Positions 54,211 through 63,700 of a stretch of DNA of 64,000 nt are shown piece by piece. The DNA is from an uncultured Collinsella sp. (GTDB lineage Bacteria > Actinomycetota > Coriobacteriia > Coriobacteriales > Coriobacteriaceae): contig CALULJ010000002.1 in assembly GCA_944321445.1 (NCBI GenBank), positions 34,601 through 98,600 on the forward strand, given 5' to 3'. The notes beneath the pieces are model-generated. The model was not told the origin of the DNA. It was given only the letters and a program-made list of their open reading frames with translations, and made no database searches. A program made the position numbers and the translations under genes. Position 1 is the first letter of the stretch, and each line of letters starts with the position of its first letter.

Positions 54211-55392
54211 CTAGCCGCGCTTCTTCCCAAAGAGGTGGCGCCCGGTGTTTTTGATCTTGTCCATCATCGTCGGGTCGGGGTGCTCGGCCTCCCACGCCTC
54301 GCGGCGACGACGCTTCTCGTACTCGTTCACGAGCGGCTCGCCGTACCCCTCAACGAGCTTTCCGTACCACGCCACCATGTCCGCGATGTCCTCGTTGTTG
54401 GGACGGCCCTTGTTCATGCCGCCCATGAGCTTGTAGGGGCCCCAGGTATCGAAGCCCGGGCACCCGTGACCAGCCAGGAAGTTGGCGTGCGTCGCGCGGC
54501 AGATGCCGTCGATGTCCTTGCCGTACCACTTGCTCGCCCCGCCGTAGGTCAACAGGCTGAACACAAAGTCGCCCGAGCGCACCGACGCCTGCATCACGCG
54601 CGCGAGGTCGCGGTCGATCTCGCCGAAATAGATACCGCTCGCGATGCCGATCAGGTGGTACGAGGTCAGATCGACCTGAGGATGCTTCTTGTCGATCGTG
54701 GCGACGTCCAGCGTGTCGACCTCCCCCGGAAACGCCGCAGCGATGGCGTCGACGACGCGCTTGGTGTTCCCGTGGTGCTTGGAACGGTACAGGATCATGG
54801 TGCGGATCGCCGGACGTTCGACCGCGCCCTCGTCCGTCGTGTCCGCTTCCGCCGCGGCAAACAGGTCCGCCATGGAACGACGGCGATACGTCACGAAGCG
54901 GTACTCGATCCCGCGGTCCTCTTCGCCCTCACCGATCTGCGCGACATCGGATTCCTCGTACACGAACCAGTCGCCCGTCTCATCCTCATCGAGATTGGGG
55001 AAGAACGTGTCGGCCATGCGCAGGCAATGGTTCTTGGTCACGACTGCCTCGGCGCAGTACGGCAGGAACTGCCGATAGACCTCGTCGCCACCGATAACCC
55101 ACGCCTCGTCCTCATCGGCCACGGCAGCAAGCGCCTCGTCGACGGAGTGCACGACCTCGACGCCCTCGCGCGTAAAGCCATCGTCGCGAGTAAGCACGAT
55201 GTTGCGGCGATTCTTGAGCGGACGGCCGCCGGGAAAGCTGTCGAGCGTCTTGCGGCCCATGATCACGGGATGGCCCGTCGTGCACGACACGAAATGCTTC
55301 ATGTCGGCCTTGTTGGAAACGATCATGTCCCCTTCAAAGCCGATGCCCCAATCGTCAGCCACGGCAACGATGGCGGAAAGCTTGCACGTCAT
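54211..55392 (-). CDS. folA: Dihydrofolate reductase fused to a flavodoxin domain
   Basis: A 393-aa two-domain protein. Residues 1-170 are DHFR: IVAVADDWGIG, HPVIMGRKTLDSFPGGRPL, VIGGDEVYRQFLPY. Residues about 195-360 form a flavodoxin-like domain: TMILYRSKHHGNTKRVVDAI is the FMN phosphate loop, with YHLIGIASGIYFGE and FVFSLLTYGG the isoalloxazine loops. A basic C-terminal tail ends the protein. It follows thyA by 9 bases with AAGGAG upstream. DHFR regenerates tetrahydrofolate from the ThyA product. A covalently attached flavodoxin is unusual and may supply or accept electrons, or may simply be fused. Confidence 0.88.
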   Translation of the reverse strand: MTCKLSAIVAVADDWGIGFEGDMIVSNKADMKHFVSCTTGHPVIMGRKTLDSFPGGRPLKNRRNIVLTRDDGFTREGVEVVHSVDEALAAVADEDEAWVIGGDEVYRQFLPYCAEAVVTKNHCLRMADTFFPNLDEDETGDWFVYEESDVAQIGEGEEDRGIEYRFVTYRRRSMADLFAAAEADTTDEGAVERPAIRTMILYRSKHHGNTKRVVDAIAAAFPGEVDTLDVATIDKKHPQVDLTSYHLIGIASGIYFGEIDRDLARVMQASVRSGDFVFSLLTYGGASKWYGKDIDGICRATHANFLAGHGCPGFDTWGPYKLMGGMNKGRPNNEDIADMVAWYGKLVEGYGEPLVNEYEKRRRREAWEAEHPDPTMMDKIKNTGRHLFGKKRG

Positions 55393-55401
55393 GAGGGCTC
55401 C

Positions 55402-56250
55402 TTAGATAGCGATAGGAATATTTTTGATCTGCGGACCGTGCTCGTAGCCCTCAACGATGAGGTCGTCGGTCGTGAAGTCGTAGAAGTCCTTGACCTCGGG
55501 GTTCAACGACACCTTGGGTGCCGGATACTGCGGGCGCGCGATGATCTCGCGCACGATGTCGACATGCCGGTCGTAGATATGAGCGTCCACGATCACGTGC
55601 AGAAGCTCACCGGCGACCATACCGCTCACCTGGGCGACCATCATGAGCAGAATGGCGTACTGACACACGTTCCAGTTGTTGGCAGCAAGGATATCCTGAC
55701 TGCGCTGCATGAGCACCATGTTGAGGACGGGCTTGTCGCTCCCGGGCTCATGCGTCACGTTGTACGTAACGCTGTAAGCGCACGGATACAGGTGCATCTC
55801 GGACAGGTCGGCGAACGTGTACATGTTCGTCATGATGCGGCGCGAGAACGGGGTGTGCGCAAGGTCGTAGAGCACGCGGTCCATCTGGTCGAAGTCGCCT
55901 TCAGGATAATTCGACTTCTGAGCGATCTGATAGCCGTAGGCCTTGCCGATCGATCCGGTCTCATCGGCCCATTCATCCCAGATATGCGAGTTGAGGTCGT
56001 GGATGTTGTTCGATTTGCGCTGATAGATCCACAAAATCTCGTCCATGGCGGACTTGAGCGCTGTGCGCCGCAGCGTGAGCGCAGGAAACTCCTCGCGCAG
56101 ATCGTAGCGGTTGGTGACACCGAAGCTCTTGATGGTGTAGGCCGGCGCGCCGTCCTCCCAATGAGGGCGTACCTTCTCGCCTTCCGTCGTGGTCCCGTGC
56201 TCCAACACGTTCGTGCACATCGTGACGAACAGCTCATCCGCTTTGCTCAT
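55402..56250 (-). CDS. thyA: Thymidylate synthase
   Basis: Makes dTMP from dUMP using methylene-tetrahydrofolate, which becomes dihydrofolate for the DHFR encoded next. The 282-aa protein has the Arg-rich dUMP phosphate region (FSRRIMTNMY), the catalytic Cys in HLYPCAYSVTYNV (the usual PCH is PCA), the RSQD motif and the Asn of NNWNVCQYA. HIYDRHVD is the C-terminal signature. It belongs to the divergent Gram-positive ThyA group. It precedes folA-flavodoxin by 9 bases. Confidence 0.93.
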   Translation of the reverse strand: MSKADELFVTMCTNVLEHGTTTEGEKVRPHWEDGAPAYTIKSFGVTNRYDLREEFPALTLRRTALKSAMDEILWIYQRKSNNIHDLNSHIWDEWADETGSIGKAYGYQIAQKSNYPEGDFDQMDRVLYDLAHTPFSRRIMTNMYTFADLSEMHLYPCAYSVTYNVTHEPGSDKPVLNMVLMQRSQDILAANNWNVCQYAILLMMVAQVSGMVAGELLHVIVDAHIYDRHVDIVREIIARPQYPAPKVSLNPEVKDFYDFTTDDLIVEGYEHGPQIKNIPIAI

Positions 56251-56328
56251 GGAAGCTCCTCGATGTCGAACTCAACGAGCTTCCATTCTATGTCAGAACG
56301 ATCGGGATGGGGCGGCACGAGCCACAAT

Positions 56329-56985
56329 CTACGCGAGGACCGGATCCTCGTCCTCAGCTTCCTGGTCTTGATTACCGAGCCCGACGATGAAGTCGATGAG
56401 CGGAGAGGAGATGCAGACGGTGATGAGGGAAAAGACGATGCTCGTGACCGGGATATAGGAAAGCGAAAGCCCCAAGACGCTCAGGTCCGTCACCAGGTAG
56501 CAGCGCGAAAGTCTCCATCCGGAGAGCTTCTGAATGGACAGCGCCAACGCGTCGTCACCGCCCGCAGAGGCACCGGCGCGCACCACAAGGCCGGCGCCCA
56601 CACCCACAAACACGCCGCCAGCGATCGAGGCGACCAGCGGCAGGGCCGTGAGGTCGGGCAGCAGGTGGGTCAGATGTTCCCACAGCGCATAGAAACCGGC
56701 AATGCAGGAGCTCGAGACGGCCGACCATCCCAAAAAGCCTGCTCCCAGAAGGCGCAGCGCCACCGCATAGCACACGATGTCCAAAATGGGGGAAGCGATG
56801 GAGGACGGCAGACCGAACCAATGGTTGACGAGCAGCAGCGCGCCGATCACGCCGCCTTCGGTGATGCCAACAACCTGATGGACGTTGTGGATGCCGAAGG
56901 TGAGGATCGCGGAACCGAGCGCGATGAGCGCAAGGCGGCGCGCGATATCGCGCGGATCGAGATGGAGGGAAGCCGGGAGCTTCAC
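56329..56985 (-). CDS. YitT/DUF161-like membrane protein
   Basis: A 218-aa protein with about five or six TM segments. GITEGGVIGALLLVNHWFG and GVGAGLVVRAGASAGGDD match the conserved loops of the YitT/YczE family, which has no settled function. The start is taken as GTG 56985; TTG 56994 is closer to AAAGG. A MerR-type operator and 19-bp-spacer promoter lie upstream (57065-57095), so the divergent MerR gene probably controls it. Confidence 0.8.
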   Translation of the reverse strand: MKLPASLHLDPRDIARRLALIALGSAILTFGIHNVHQVVGITEGGVIGALLLVNHWFGLPSSIASPILDIVCYAVALRLLGAGFLGWSAVSSSCIAGFYALWEHLTHLLPDLTALPLVASIAGGVFVGVGAGLVVRAGASAGGDDALALSIQKLSGWRLSRCYLVTDLSVLGLSLSYIPVTSIVFSLITVCISSPLIDFIVGLGNQDQEAEDEDPVLA

Positions 56986-57064
56986 GGATATCAAACCTTT
57001 CGTAAGACTCGAATCGGGCCGACAAGCGCGGATATTCCTACAAGCCGGCGTGTTTCCTAGGAGT

Positions 57065-57095
57065 AGACTAAACCTTGGTACGGTACCAAGGTCAA
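57065..57095 (-). promoter_or_regulatory. MerR-type promoter/operator between YitT-like and MerR genes
   Basis: On the - strand TTGACC, a 19-base spacer, then TAGTCT. The spacer is occupied by a perfect 10+1+10 palindrome (57072-57092, ACCTTGGTAC-G-GTACCAAGGT). A 19-bp spacer with a centred palindrome is the hallmark of MerR-activated promoters. It faces the YitT-like gene, and the merR start is 20 bases away on the other side. Confidence 0.75.
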
Positions 57096-57112
57096 ATGCC
57101 TACGGAGGACCC

Positions 57113-57934
57113 ATGGAGAACGCCCGCCCCAAACAGACCTACCGCATTGGCGAGGTCTCGAAGCTCTTCGATATCGGTGCGGATTCGCTGCGCTATTACG
57201 AGCGCCTGGGCATCGTGATCCCCCACCGCGCAAGCAACGGATACCGTGTCTATAGCCTGAAAGACCTCTACAAGCTGTCGATTATCAAAGACCTGCGCGG
57301 CCTTGGCTTCTCCATGAAGCAGATCGGTTCTTACCTGCACGACCAAAACGTGCAGAAAACGAAAGCGATGCTCGACGAGGAGCGTCGCATCATCGATCGG
57401 GAGCTGGAACGGCTCGAGAGCCGAAAACAGGCGCTGGTGCATCGCATGGATGTCATCGATGCCGCGCGGCGCATGTCCGTGGGATCCATTGCCGTGGAGG
57501 CGCGTCCCCAACGCCGCTGCGTCGAGGCCGACGCTCACCTGGAGCTCGATGAGGAGATGGACTATGTGATCCAAGCGCTCCACCGGGTTTCTGCCGACGT
57601 GATGCCGCACCTCATGACGGTGGAAATCGGAGCCGTCCTCTCCCTCCCCGAGATTGCCTCTGGGGCAACGAACGTATACGACGGCGTCTTTTTCGTCGTC
57701 AACGAAGCGCGCGAAGACGGTACGTTCGTCATTCCGGCAGGGCAGTATCTCACTACGCGCTACCGCGGGCCCTACGAGCAAAACGGACGCATCCTCACCG
57801 ATTTGATTGCATATGCGGAACGAAACGGTCTTGACCTCTGCGGAAAGCCCTTGGAGTTCTACGAGATCGACAACCGAGATACCGCCGACGAGACCGAGTT
57901 CGTGACACGCATCGAGATCCAGGTCTCGAAATAG
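57113..57934 (+). CDS. MerR-family regulator with GyrI-like effector domain
   Basis: A 273-aa regulator of the BmrR type. The N-terminal winged HTH (about 8-75) contains YRIGEVSKLFDIGADSLRYYE and GYRVYSLKDLYKLS. A coiled-coil dimer helix follows (about 80-120), then a GyrI-like small-molecule-binding domain (about 130-270, ending in the IEIQVSK strand). CGGAGG is 6 bases before ATG 57113. It likely twists the promoter in front of the divergent YitT-like gene when ligand is bound. Confidence 0.9.
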   Translation: MENARPKQTYRIGEVSKLFDIGADSLRYYERLGIVIPHRASNGYRVYSLKDLYKLSIIKDLRGLGFSMKQIGSYLHDQNVQKTKAMLDEERRIIDRELERLESRKQALVHRMDVIDAARRMSVGSIAVEARPQRRCVEADAHLELDEEMDYVIQALHRVSADVMPHLMTVEIGAVLSLPEIASGATNVYDGVFFVVNEAREDGTFVIPAGQYLTTRYRGPYEQNGRILTDLIAYAERNGLDLCGKPLEFYEIDNRDTADETEFVTRIEIQVSK

Positions 57935-57951
57935 ACCCGTTCAACCGAAAA

Positions 57952-57985
57952 CGGGCGCCTTCCCGTGCAATGGGAGTGGCGCCCG
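57952..57985 (-). terminator. Terminator after ffh (possibly bidirectional)
   Basis: Stem GGGCGCC / GGCGCCC with an inner CCC/GGG extension is followed on the - strand by GTTTTC. It lies between the convergent merR and ffh genes. Confidence 0.75.
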
Positions 57986-58012
57986 AACAGCAATTATATG
58001 CTCAACGACAGG

Positions 58013-59500
58013 CTACTTGTTACGAAGCTGGCGCTCCATCTCGCGTAGCATGTCCATCTCGGAACCGCCCGAGCCGCCCATGCCGGCAAAGGGGTTGCCG
58101 CCACCCAGGCCGCCAAGACCGCCCATGTTGCCCATACCGGGAATGCCGGGCATACGCATCTTCTTGCCCTTCTTTCCCTTCTTGCCCTTTTTGCCGGCAC
58201 CGGCCTGCTGCGCCATAGAGCGCATACGGCCCATCATCTTGTTCATCTCGCCCCATTGCTTCATGAGGTTGTTCACGTCGGTGGGCGTGGTGCCGGAGCC
58301 ACGGGCGATGCGCGCGCGGCGCTGGCCGTTGATAATCGAGGGGCGCTCACGCTCTTCCTTGGTCATCGACATGATCATGGCCTCGTTGCGCGCAAAGATG
58401 CTCTCATCGAGGTTTCCGCCCAACTGGTTGAGCATCTTCTGGCCGCCCGGGAGCATGCCCAGGATGCCCTTCATGCCGCCCATCTTCTTCACGGCCTTCA
58501 TCTGCTCGAGCATGTCGTTCATGGTGAAGCCGTCGCGCAGCATGCGCTCCGCAGACGCGAGCGTCTCGGCATCGGCGGCCTCCTGCGCCTTCTCGATGAT
58601 GCCGATGACGTCGCCCATGCCTAGAATGCGCTTGGCCATGCGGTCGGGATGGAACGTCTCAAGCGAGTCGGGCTTCTCGCCCATCGAGACGAACTTGATG
58701 GGCTTACCGGTCACGGCGCGCACGGAAAGCGCGCCGCCGCCACGGGCGTCGCCGTCGAGCTTGGAGATGATGACGCCGTCGAAATCCGTGCGCTCGGCGA
58801 AGGTCTCGACGACGTTGACGATGTCCTGGCCGGTCATGGCGTCGACGACCATGAGGACCTGGTCGGGCTTCACGGCGCGCTTGATGTCAACGGCCTCCTG
58901 CATCATCTGCTCATCGATTTGCAGGCGGCCGGCGGTATCGACGATAACGACGTCGCGCAGGTTGTCGATCGCCTCGCGGACGGCATCCTGGGCGATCTGG
59001 ACCGGGTGCGCGCCATCACCGCGGAAGACCGGCACGCCGATCTCGCCACCGAGCGTGGCGAGCTGGTCGGCAGCAGCGGGGCGGTAGACGTCGCACGCAG
59101 CCAACAGCGGCGAGCGACCCTGCTTCTTCAGCAAGTAGGCGAGCTTGACGGCAGCAGTCGTCTTACCAGAGCCCTGAAGGCCCACGAGCATGATGACGTT
59201 GGGGATACGGCTCGAGAACACGAGCTTGCTCTCCGTCTCACCCAACAGCTCGGTGAGCTCATCGAGAACAATCTTGACGACGTTTTGCGCCGGCGTGAGC
59301 GACTCCATGACCTCGGCGGTCATGCAGCGCTCTTTCGTCTTGGCGACAAAGTCCTTGACGACCTTGAAGTTGACGTCTGCCTCGAGAAGCGCCATGCGAA
59401 TATCGCGCATGGCGCTTGTGATATCGGCCTCAGTGAGCTTGCCCTTGCCGCGCAGGCGGTCAAACGTGCTATTCAGGCGATCGGACAGGCTTTCGAACAT
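58013..59500 (-). CDS. ffh: Signal recognition particle GTPase Ffh
   Basis: Binds 4.5S RNA and signal peptides. The 495-aa protein has the N domain, the G domain (GLQGSGKTTAAVKLA, DVYRPAAADQL, DTAGRLQID, SKLDGDARGGGAL) and the Met-rich M domain (MGGMKGILGMLPGGQ). The C-terminal tail carries repeated GKK units and then a Gly/Met-rich run. The start ATG 59500 has GGAG upstream; upstream in-frame codons are not family-like. Functional partner FtsY is encoded upstream across a repeat-rich spacer. Confidence 0.96.
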   Translation of the reverse strand: MFESLSDRLNSTFDRLRGKGKLTEADITSAMRDIRMALLEADVNFKVVKDFVAKTKERCMTAEVMESLTPAQNVVKIVLDELTELLGETESKLVFSSRIPNVIMLVGLQGSGKTTAAVKLAYLLKKQGRSPLLAACDVYRPAAADQLATLGGEIGVPVFRGDGAHPVQIAQDAVREAIDNLRDVVIVDTAGRLQIDEQMMQEAVDIKRAVKPDQVLMVVDAMTGQDIVNVVETFAERTDFDGVIISKLDGDARGGGALSVRAVTGKPIKFVSMGEKPDSLETFHPDRMAKRILGMGDVIGIIEKAQEAADAETLASAERMLRDGFTMNDMLEQMKAVKKMGGMKGILGMLPGGQKMLNQLGGNLDESIFARNEAMIMSMTKEERERPSIINGQRRARIARGSGTTPTDVNNLMKQWGEMNKMMGRMRSMAQQAGAGKKGKKGKKGKKMRMPGIPGMGNMGGLGGLGGGNPFAGMGGSGGSEMDMLREMERQLRNK

Positions 59501-59637
59501 ACAGATCTCCTCATTAAGGAAACGAAACGAACTAAACGAGACCAAGCTCCGTGAGCTCAATCACCAGCAACCCGGACTCCCCAGCATTTTCCCACACAAT
59601 GCATGCAGCCGCCCCAATACACCGCAATAACAAACGT

Positions 59638-59689
59638 GACGCACTTCTCCCCAGGGAAGACGCACTTTATCCCTGGGGAGAAGTGCGTC
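59638..59689. repeat. Perfect 20-bp inverted repeat with 12-base loop
   Basis: Left arm 59638-59657 and right arm 59670-59689 are exact complements (GACGCACTTCTCCCCAGGGA and its reverse). One more T-A pair can be added outside. The loop repeats the arm motif GACGCACTT. There is no T-run. It lies in the ftsY-ffh spacer and is far larger than a normal terminator stem. Confidence 0.8.
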
Positions 59690-59749
59690 AAAGCGTCCTC
59701 TCCCACCCCCGTCCCCAGAGCCCATCCCCAGAGACGCCAACAAGGGAGA

Positions 59750-59851
59750 CGGCCTTCTGAGATGCCCGAGATTGCCCTGAAAGAGGAGGGAGCACGCCTA
59801 GTGTGCGGCGACCGACGATTGAAGGGCAAGGTCGGGCATCTCAGAAGGCCG
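59750..59851. repeat. 102-bp long inverted repeat (20-bp perfect arms)
   Basis: Left arm 59750-59769 (CGGCCTTCTGAGATGCCCGA) and right arm 59832-59851 are exact complements. An inner 7-bp pair, TTGCCCT (59772-59778) and AGGGCAA (59823-59829), extends the stem. The remaining 44-base loop is GC-rich. It ends 7 bases before the ftsY stop. Small frames read across it are artefacts of symmetry. It could be a MITE or a structured RNA. Confidence 0.8.
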
Positions 59852-59857
59852 ATGGGA

Positions 59858-60772
59858 TCAGTCCTCCCCCACTAATGCGCGACAGAAGGCATGAGCATCG
59901 AACTTCTGCAGGTCATCGACCTGCTCGCCGACGCCGATGCGCAGGATGGGGAGCTTGAGTTTCGAGGATACCGCCATGGCGATGCCGCCCTTGGCAGTAC
60001 CATCGAGCTTCGTCATGATGATGCCGTCAAGACCCAAGGCCTCATTGAACTCGAGCGCCTGAGAAAGGCCGTTCTGCCCGGTCGCGGCATCGATGACCAG
60101 CACCACGTACACCGGCATGGGACCGCGCACGCACTTGGCTGCGCGCTTACGCGTGACGTTCACGACCTTGGCGAGCTCGCGCATGAGATCGGCGGACGTG
60201 TGCAGACGACCCGCCGTGTCGATGAGAACGAGCTCGGCACCCTCGCGGTCCGCCACGTCGAGCACGTCGTAGCATACGCTGGCCGGGTCAGCACCGCGGT
60301 CGCGCTTGACCACGGGTACGCCAGCGCGCTGCCCCCACACATCGAGCTGCTCAATGGCGGCGGCACGGAAGGTGTCCGCACTGCCGATAACCGTCTTGAT
60401 GCCCGACTGCGCGGCCGCGCTTGCAATCTTGCCGACCGTCGTGGTCTTGCCCGCACCGTTGATGCCGACGAACAGCACGCAGGAGGGCACCGAGGTGAAG
60501 GGGTCTTTATCAGGCGTGATAAACGTCTCCTCCAGGCGATCGGCAAGCGCCTCGCGCAGCTGGCGTGCCGTCGTCAGGTTCTTGCGCGCAGCGAGGTCGC
60601 GCAGGTCGTCGGTTACCGACATCGAGATGTCGGCACCCATGTCGCCCATGACGAGCGTATCCTCAAGATCCTCCCAAAAGCTCTCATCGACGTCGCCGCC
60701 GAAGTAGAAGATCTCGTTGATGGCCTCGCGGCTACGCTCCAAGCCGCGCTTCAGGGAATCGAACAGGCCCAT
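59858..60772 (-). CDS. ftsY: Signal recognition particle receptor FtsY
   Basis: SRP receptor GTPase at the membrane. The 304-aa protein has a short N domain without the long acidic A domain of E. coli, then the G domain: VGINGAGKTTTVGKIA, DTFRAAAIEQL, DTAGRLHTS, TKLDGTAKGG and the closing GVGEQVDDLQKFDAHAF. Its ATG overlaps the smc stop as TAATG, so it is coupled to smc. Confidence 0.96.
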   Translation of the reverse strand: MGLFDSLKRGLERSREAINEIFYFGGDVDESFWEDLEDTLVMGDMGADISMSVTDDLRDLAARKNLTTARQLREALADRLEETFITPDKDPFTSVPSCVLFVGINGAGKTTTVGKIASAAAQSGIKTVIGSADTFRAAAIEQLDVWGQRAGVPVVKRDRGADPASVCYDVLDVADREGAELVLIDTAGRLHTSADLMRELAKVVNVTRKRAAKCVRGPMPVYVVLVIDAATGQNGLSQALEFNEALGLDGIIMTKLDGTAKGGIAMAVSSKLKLPILRIGVGEQVDDLQKFDAHAFCRALVGED

Positions 60773-63700
60773 TATGCATTCACAACCTTTCCGGTCTTGC
60801 GGTCCAGGCGCTGGCTCACCACGCGGCTGACGCCGTCAGCCTGCATGGACACGCCGTACAGAACATCGGCGTCCTCCATGGTGCGGCGCTGGTGCGAGAT
60901 GACCAGCAGCTGCGTAGAATGGCGCAGATGATCGATGGCTCCGATAAGCTTACCAAGATTCGAGTCGTCGAGCGCGGCCTCGACCTCATCGAGCACGTAG
61001 AACGGCACGGTGCGCGTACGGTAGACCGCAAACAGCAGCGCAAGCGCCGTCAGGCTCTTCTCGCCGCCGCTCATGAGCATCATCTTGGTGATGCGCTTGC
61101 CGCGCGGCTGCGCCACGACCTCGATGCCGGTCTCGGCCGGATGGTCGGGATCGGTCATCTCCAGGTGCGCGCTGCCGCCCGGGAAGAGCATAGAGAAGAT
61201 CTCGCGGAAGTTCGCATCCACCTTCTCGAACGTCGTCAGGAACTGGCGGCGCATCTTGCGATCGATCGCGGAGGCGATCTTCGTCAAGGCGCTCCGCGCG
61301 CTCTCAAGGTCAGCAAGCTGAGCCGCGATGTAGTCGGCGCGTTCGCGAAGCCGCTCGTACTCCTCGAACGCGACTTGGTTCACCGGACCCAAGTTGTTGA
61401 TCTGGCGCACCAGGTCGGCAAGCTCACGCTCGCACGCGGCACGGTCGTCGGGAGCAGGCAGCGCCAGGGCTTCCTCGAGAACCGTCGTCCCGTCTGCTGT
61501 GATGGCCTGGATGGCGTTTTCAACCTGCACTTCGAGCTTGCCGCGAACGACCTTCACGTCGGACACCTCAGCCTGGGCCGCATCGACCGCAGCCTGCGCA
61601 GCGTCCACTTCTGAGCGCGCGGCCTCGATCGTCTTCTTCAAGGACGCGGAGTCCGCCTCCTCGATGGAAGCCTGATCGCGCAAGCGCGCCGCCCAATCCA
61701 TAGCGCGCTCAGAAAGCGCAAGATAGCGATCGTGCAGCGGGTCGACGCGCAGGCGAAGGACCTCGAGCGAACGCGATGCCTGGCGCGTCGCGCGGATACG
61801 GCGCTCGATTCCCTCGAGCCGGTGCTCGAGTTCAGGAGCGCGGCTCTGTAGGCTCTTGAGGCGCTCTGCAGCCTGTGCCGCACGGACCTTCGCGTCGGCT
61901 AAGCGACCAGCCGCCTCGGCATCGTCGCGACGGACGCGCTCAAGCTCATCGGTCGCGTCTTCGATCTGGCGGACCAAGTCGTCGGCCTCTTCACGCGCGG
62001 CATCGCGCTGTTGCGCAAGCTCATCGAGCTTCGGCTGGATCTCGCGAACAGCGGACATAGCCTGCTCGCGACGACGCTCCAAATTCGTCTGCTCGGACAG
62101 CGATTGCGAAAGGCTGTGTTCGGGGCGTCCGATTTCTGAAAGGACCGAAGTGCGCTCACCCTCCAGACGTGCAAGCTCGCCGGCTAGGTCACCATCGGAT
62201 GCACGGACCTCAGCAAGAGCCGCAGAAGCCTCGGCGACCTGCTCTCCCGCACGTTCAAACAGTGCAGAGAGATCCGGCTCAAGATTCTCAAGTTCACGGA
62301 TGCGGCGCTTGCGCTCGAGCGTGCCTGCCGCTGCGTCGCCCGCCGAGCCGACGCGGACAAGACCGCCGCCATAGATGCGCGCGCCGTCGCGCGTGACATA
62401 TACGACACCGGGAAACGCAGGTGCCGCAAGGGCGTCGTCGATCGTGTCGACCACGTACACTGAACCCAGCACCGCCGCGACGACGTTGCCAAAGCCCTCG
62501 CGGACGTTCAGGCGTTCTACAAGGCGGAATCCCGCGGCACCCTCGACGGGCTCAGGGGCCTCAACCGAGCGCGCGATCAGCGCCGCTTCACCCGAAGACG
62601 ACGCCTGGGTGAGCGCAAACTCAGAAAGTGCGGAGAGCGCGGTGGCGTTATCCACCACAAGCGCATCGATATCGGTGGCGAGCAGCCGCTCGACCAGATC
62701 CTCCAGATCTTGCGGCGCTTCGATGAGATCGCCCATGCGCGCGCGCACGGTTCCGGCATGGGCGCGCGAGACCTTCGATACGAGCGGAGAGGCATCGGCC
62801 ATGCGCTCGTCGAGTTTCTTCAAGCTGGCAAGCTCCGAAGTGACCTCGGAATGGCGCGTGCGCGCCTCCGCCTCGCGCGCTCGACGGTCCTCGAGCGCTG
62901 CACGGGCGGCATCCATAGATGCCTTGGCCTCCTCGCGCCGATCGCGCGCCTCGGCAAGCAGCGCATCGATCTCGTCGGCGCGATCGCGCCTGCTTTCAAG
63001 CGATGCGCGGACCGTATCGACCTGCGAGGAGATCTGCTCGAGGCGAGAGGCGAACATGGAATCCTCGATCTCGGCGTTCGAGACCGTCTCCTTCGCCTTC
63101 ACGTATTCGAGCGCCGCGGAATCGGCGGTGCGCTGCGCGTCGCGGCGTTGGCGGTTGAGATCGCTGATGCGCCCATCGAGCTCAACGCGCCGCTCGTGCA
63201 GGACATCGGCAGCGGGCCCCAACTCGTCAACCTCAGCCTGGGCGACCTCAGCAGCCGCGCGGACCTCGTCGAGCTGGCGACGGATGTCTTCGAGGTCCTC
63301 GACGACGCGTTTGCGCTGATGTTCCGAGCCCGAAAGCGTGCCGCGCATATCGGAGAGGCGCGCAACCATGTTGCGGCCCTTTTCTTCCAGCAGGCGCATA
63401 TCGGACCCGATGCGGCCGACGATGTCTTGCATATGGCGACGGCGCTCGCCCAGATCGCCGACGAACAGGCCCTTTTCCTCAAGCATCACCTGCAGCTTCT
63501 CAAGCTCACGCTGCTTCTCCCCCAGCCGGTAGCGTGCAAGCTCCAAGGCGGCGTCCGCCTGCTTGCTGCGCGTCTCGAGGTCGGCCCAGTTCGCCTGTAG
63601 CTCGCGCAGTTCATCAACGGCGAGGATCTGCGTGAGCTCGCGCGCGCGGGCAGTGAGGTCGCGATGCTTGCGCGCGCGATCGACCTGGCGCTCGAGGGGC

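Noticed and set aside
54235..57060. A 941-codon + strand frame.
   Set aside because: Antisense to folA-flavodoxin, thyA and the YitT-like gene, with no recognisable domain.
59638..59851. Possible CRISPR-like array, because repeats occur in tandem.
   Set aside because: The two inverted repeats differ in sequence and there are no regularly spaced direct repeats.
59557..59875. Small frames on both strands in the ftsY-ffh spacer.
   Set aside because: They read through the two inverted repeats and mirror each other; they have no ribosome-binding site.
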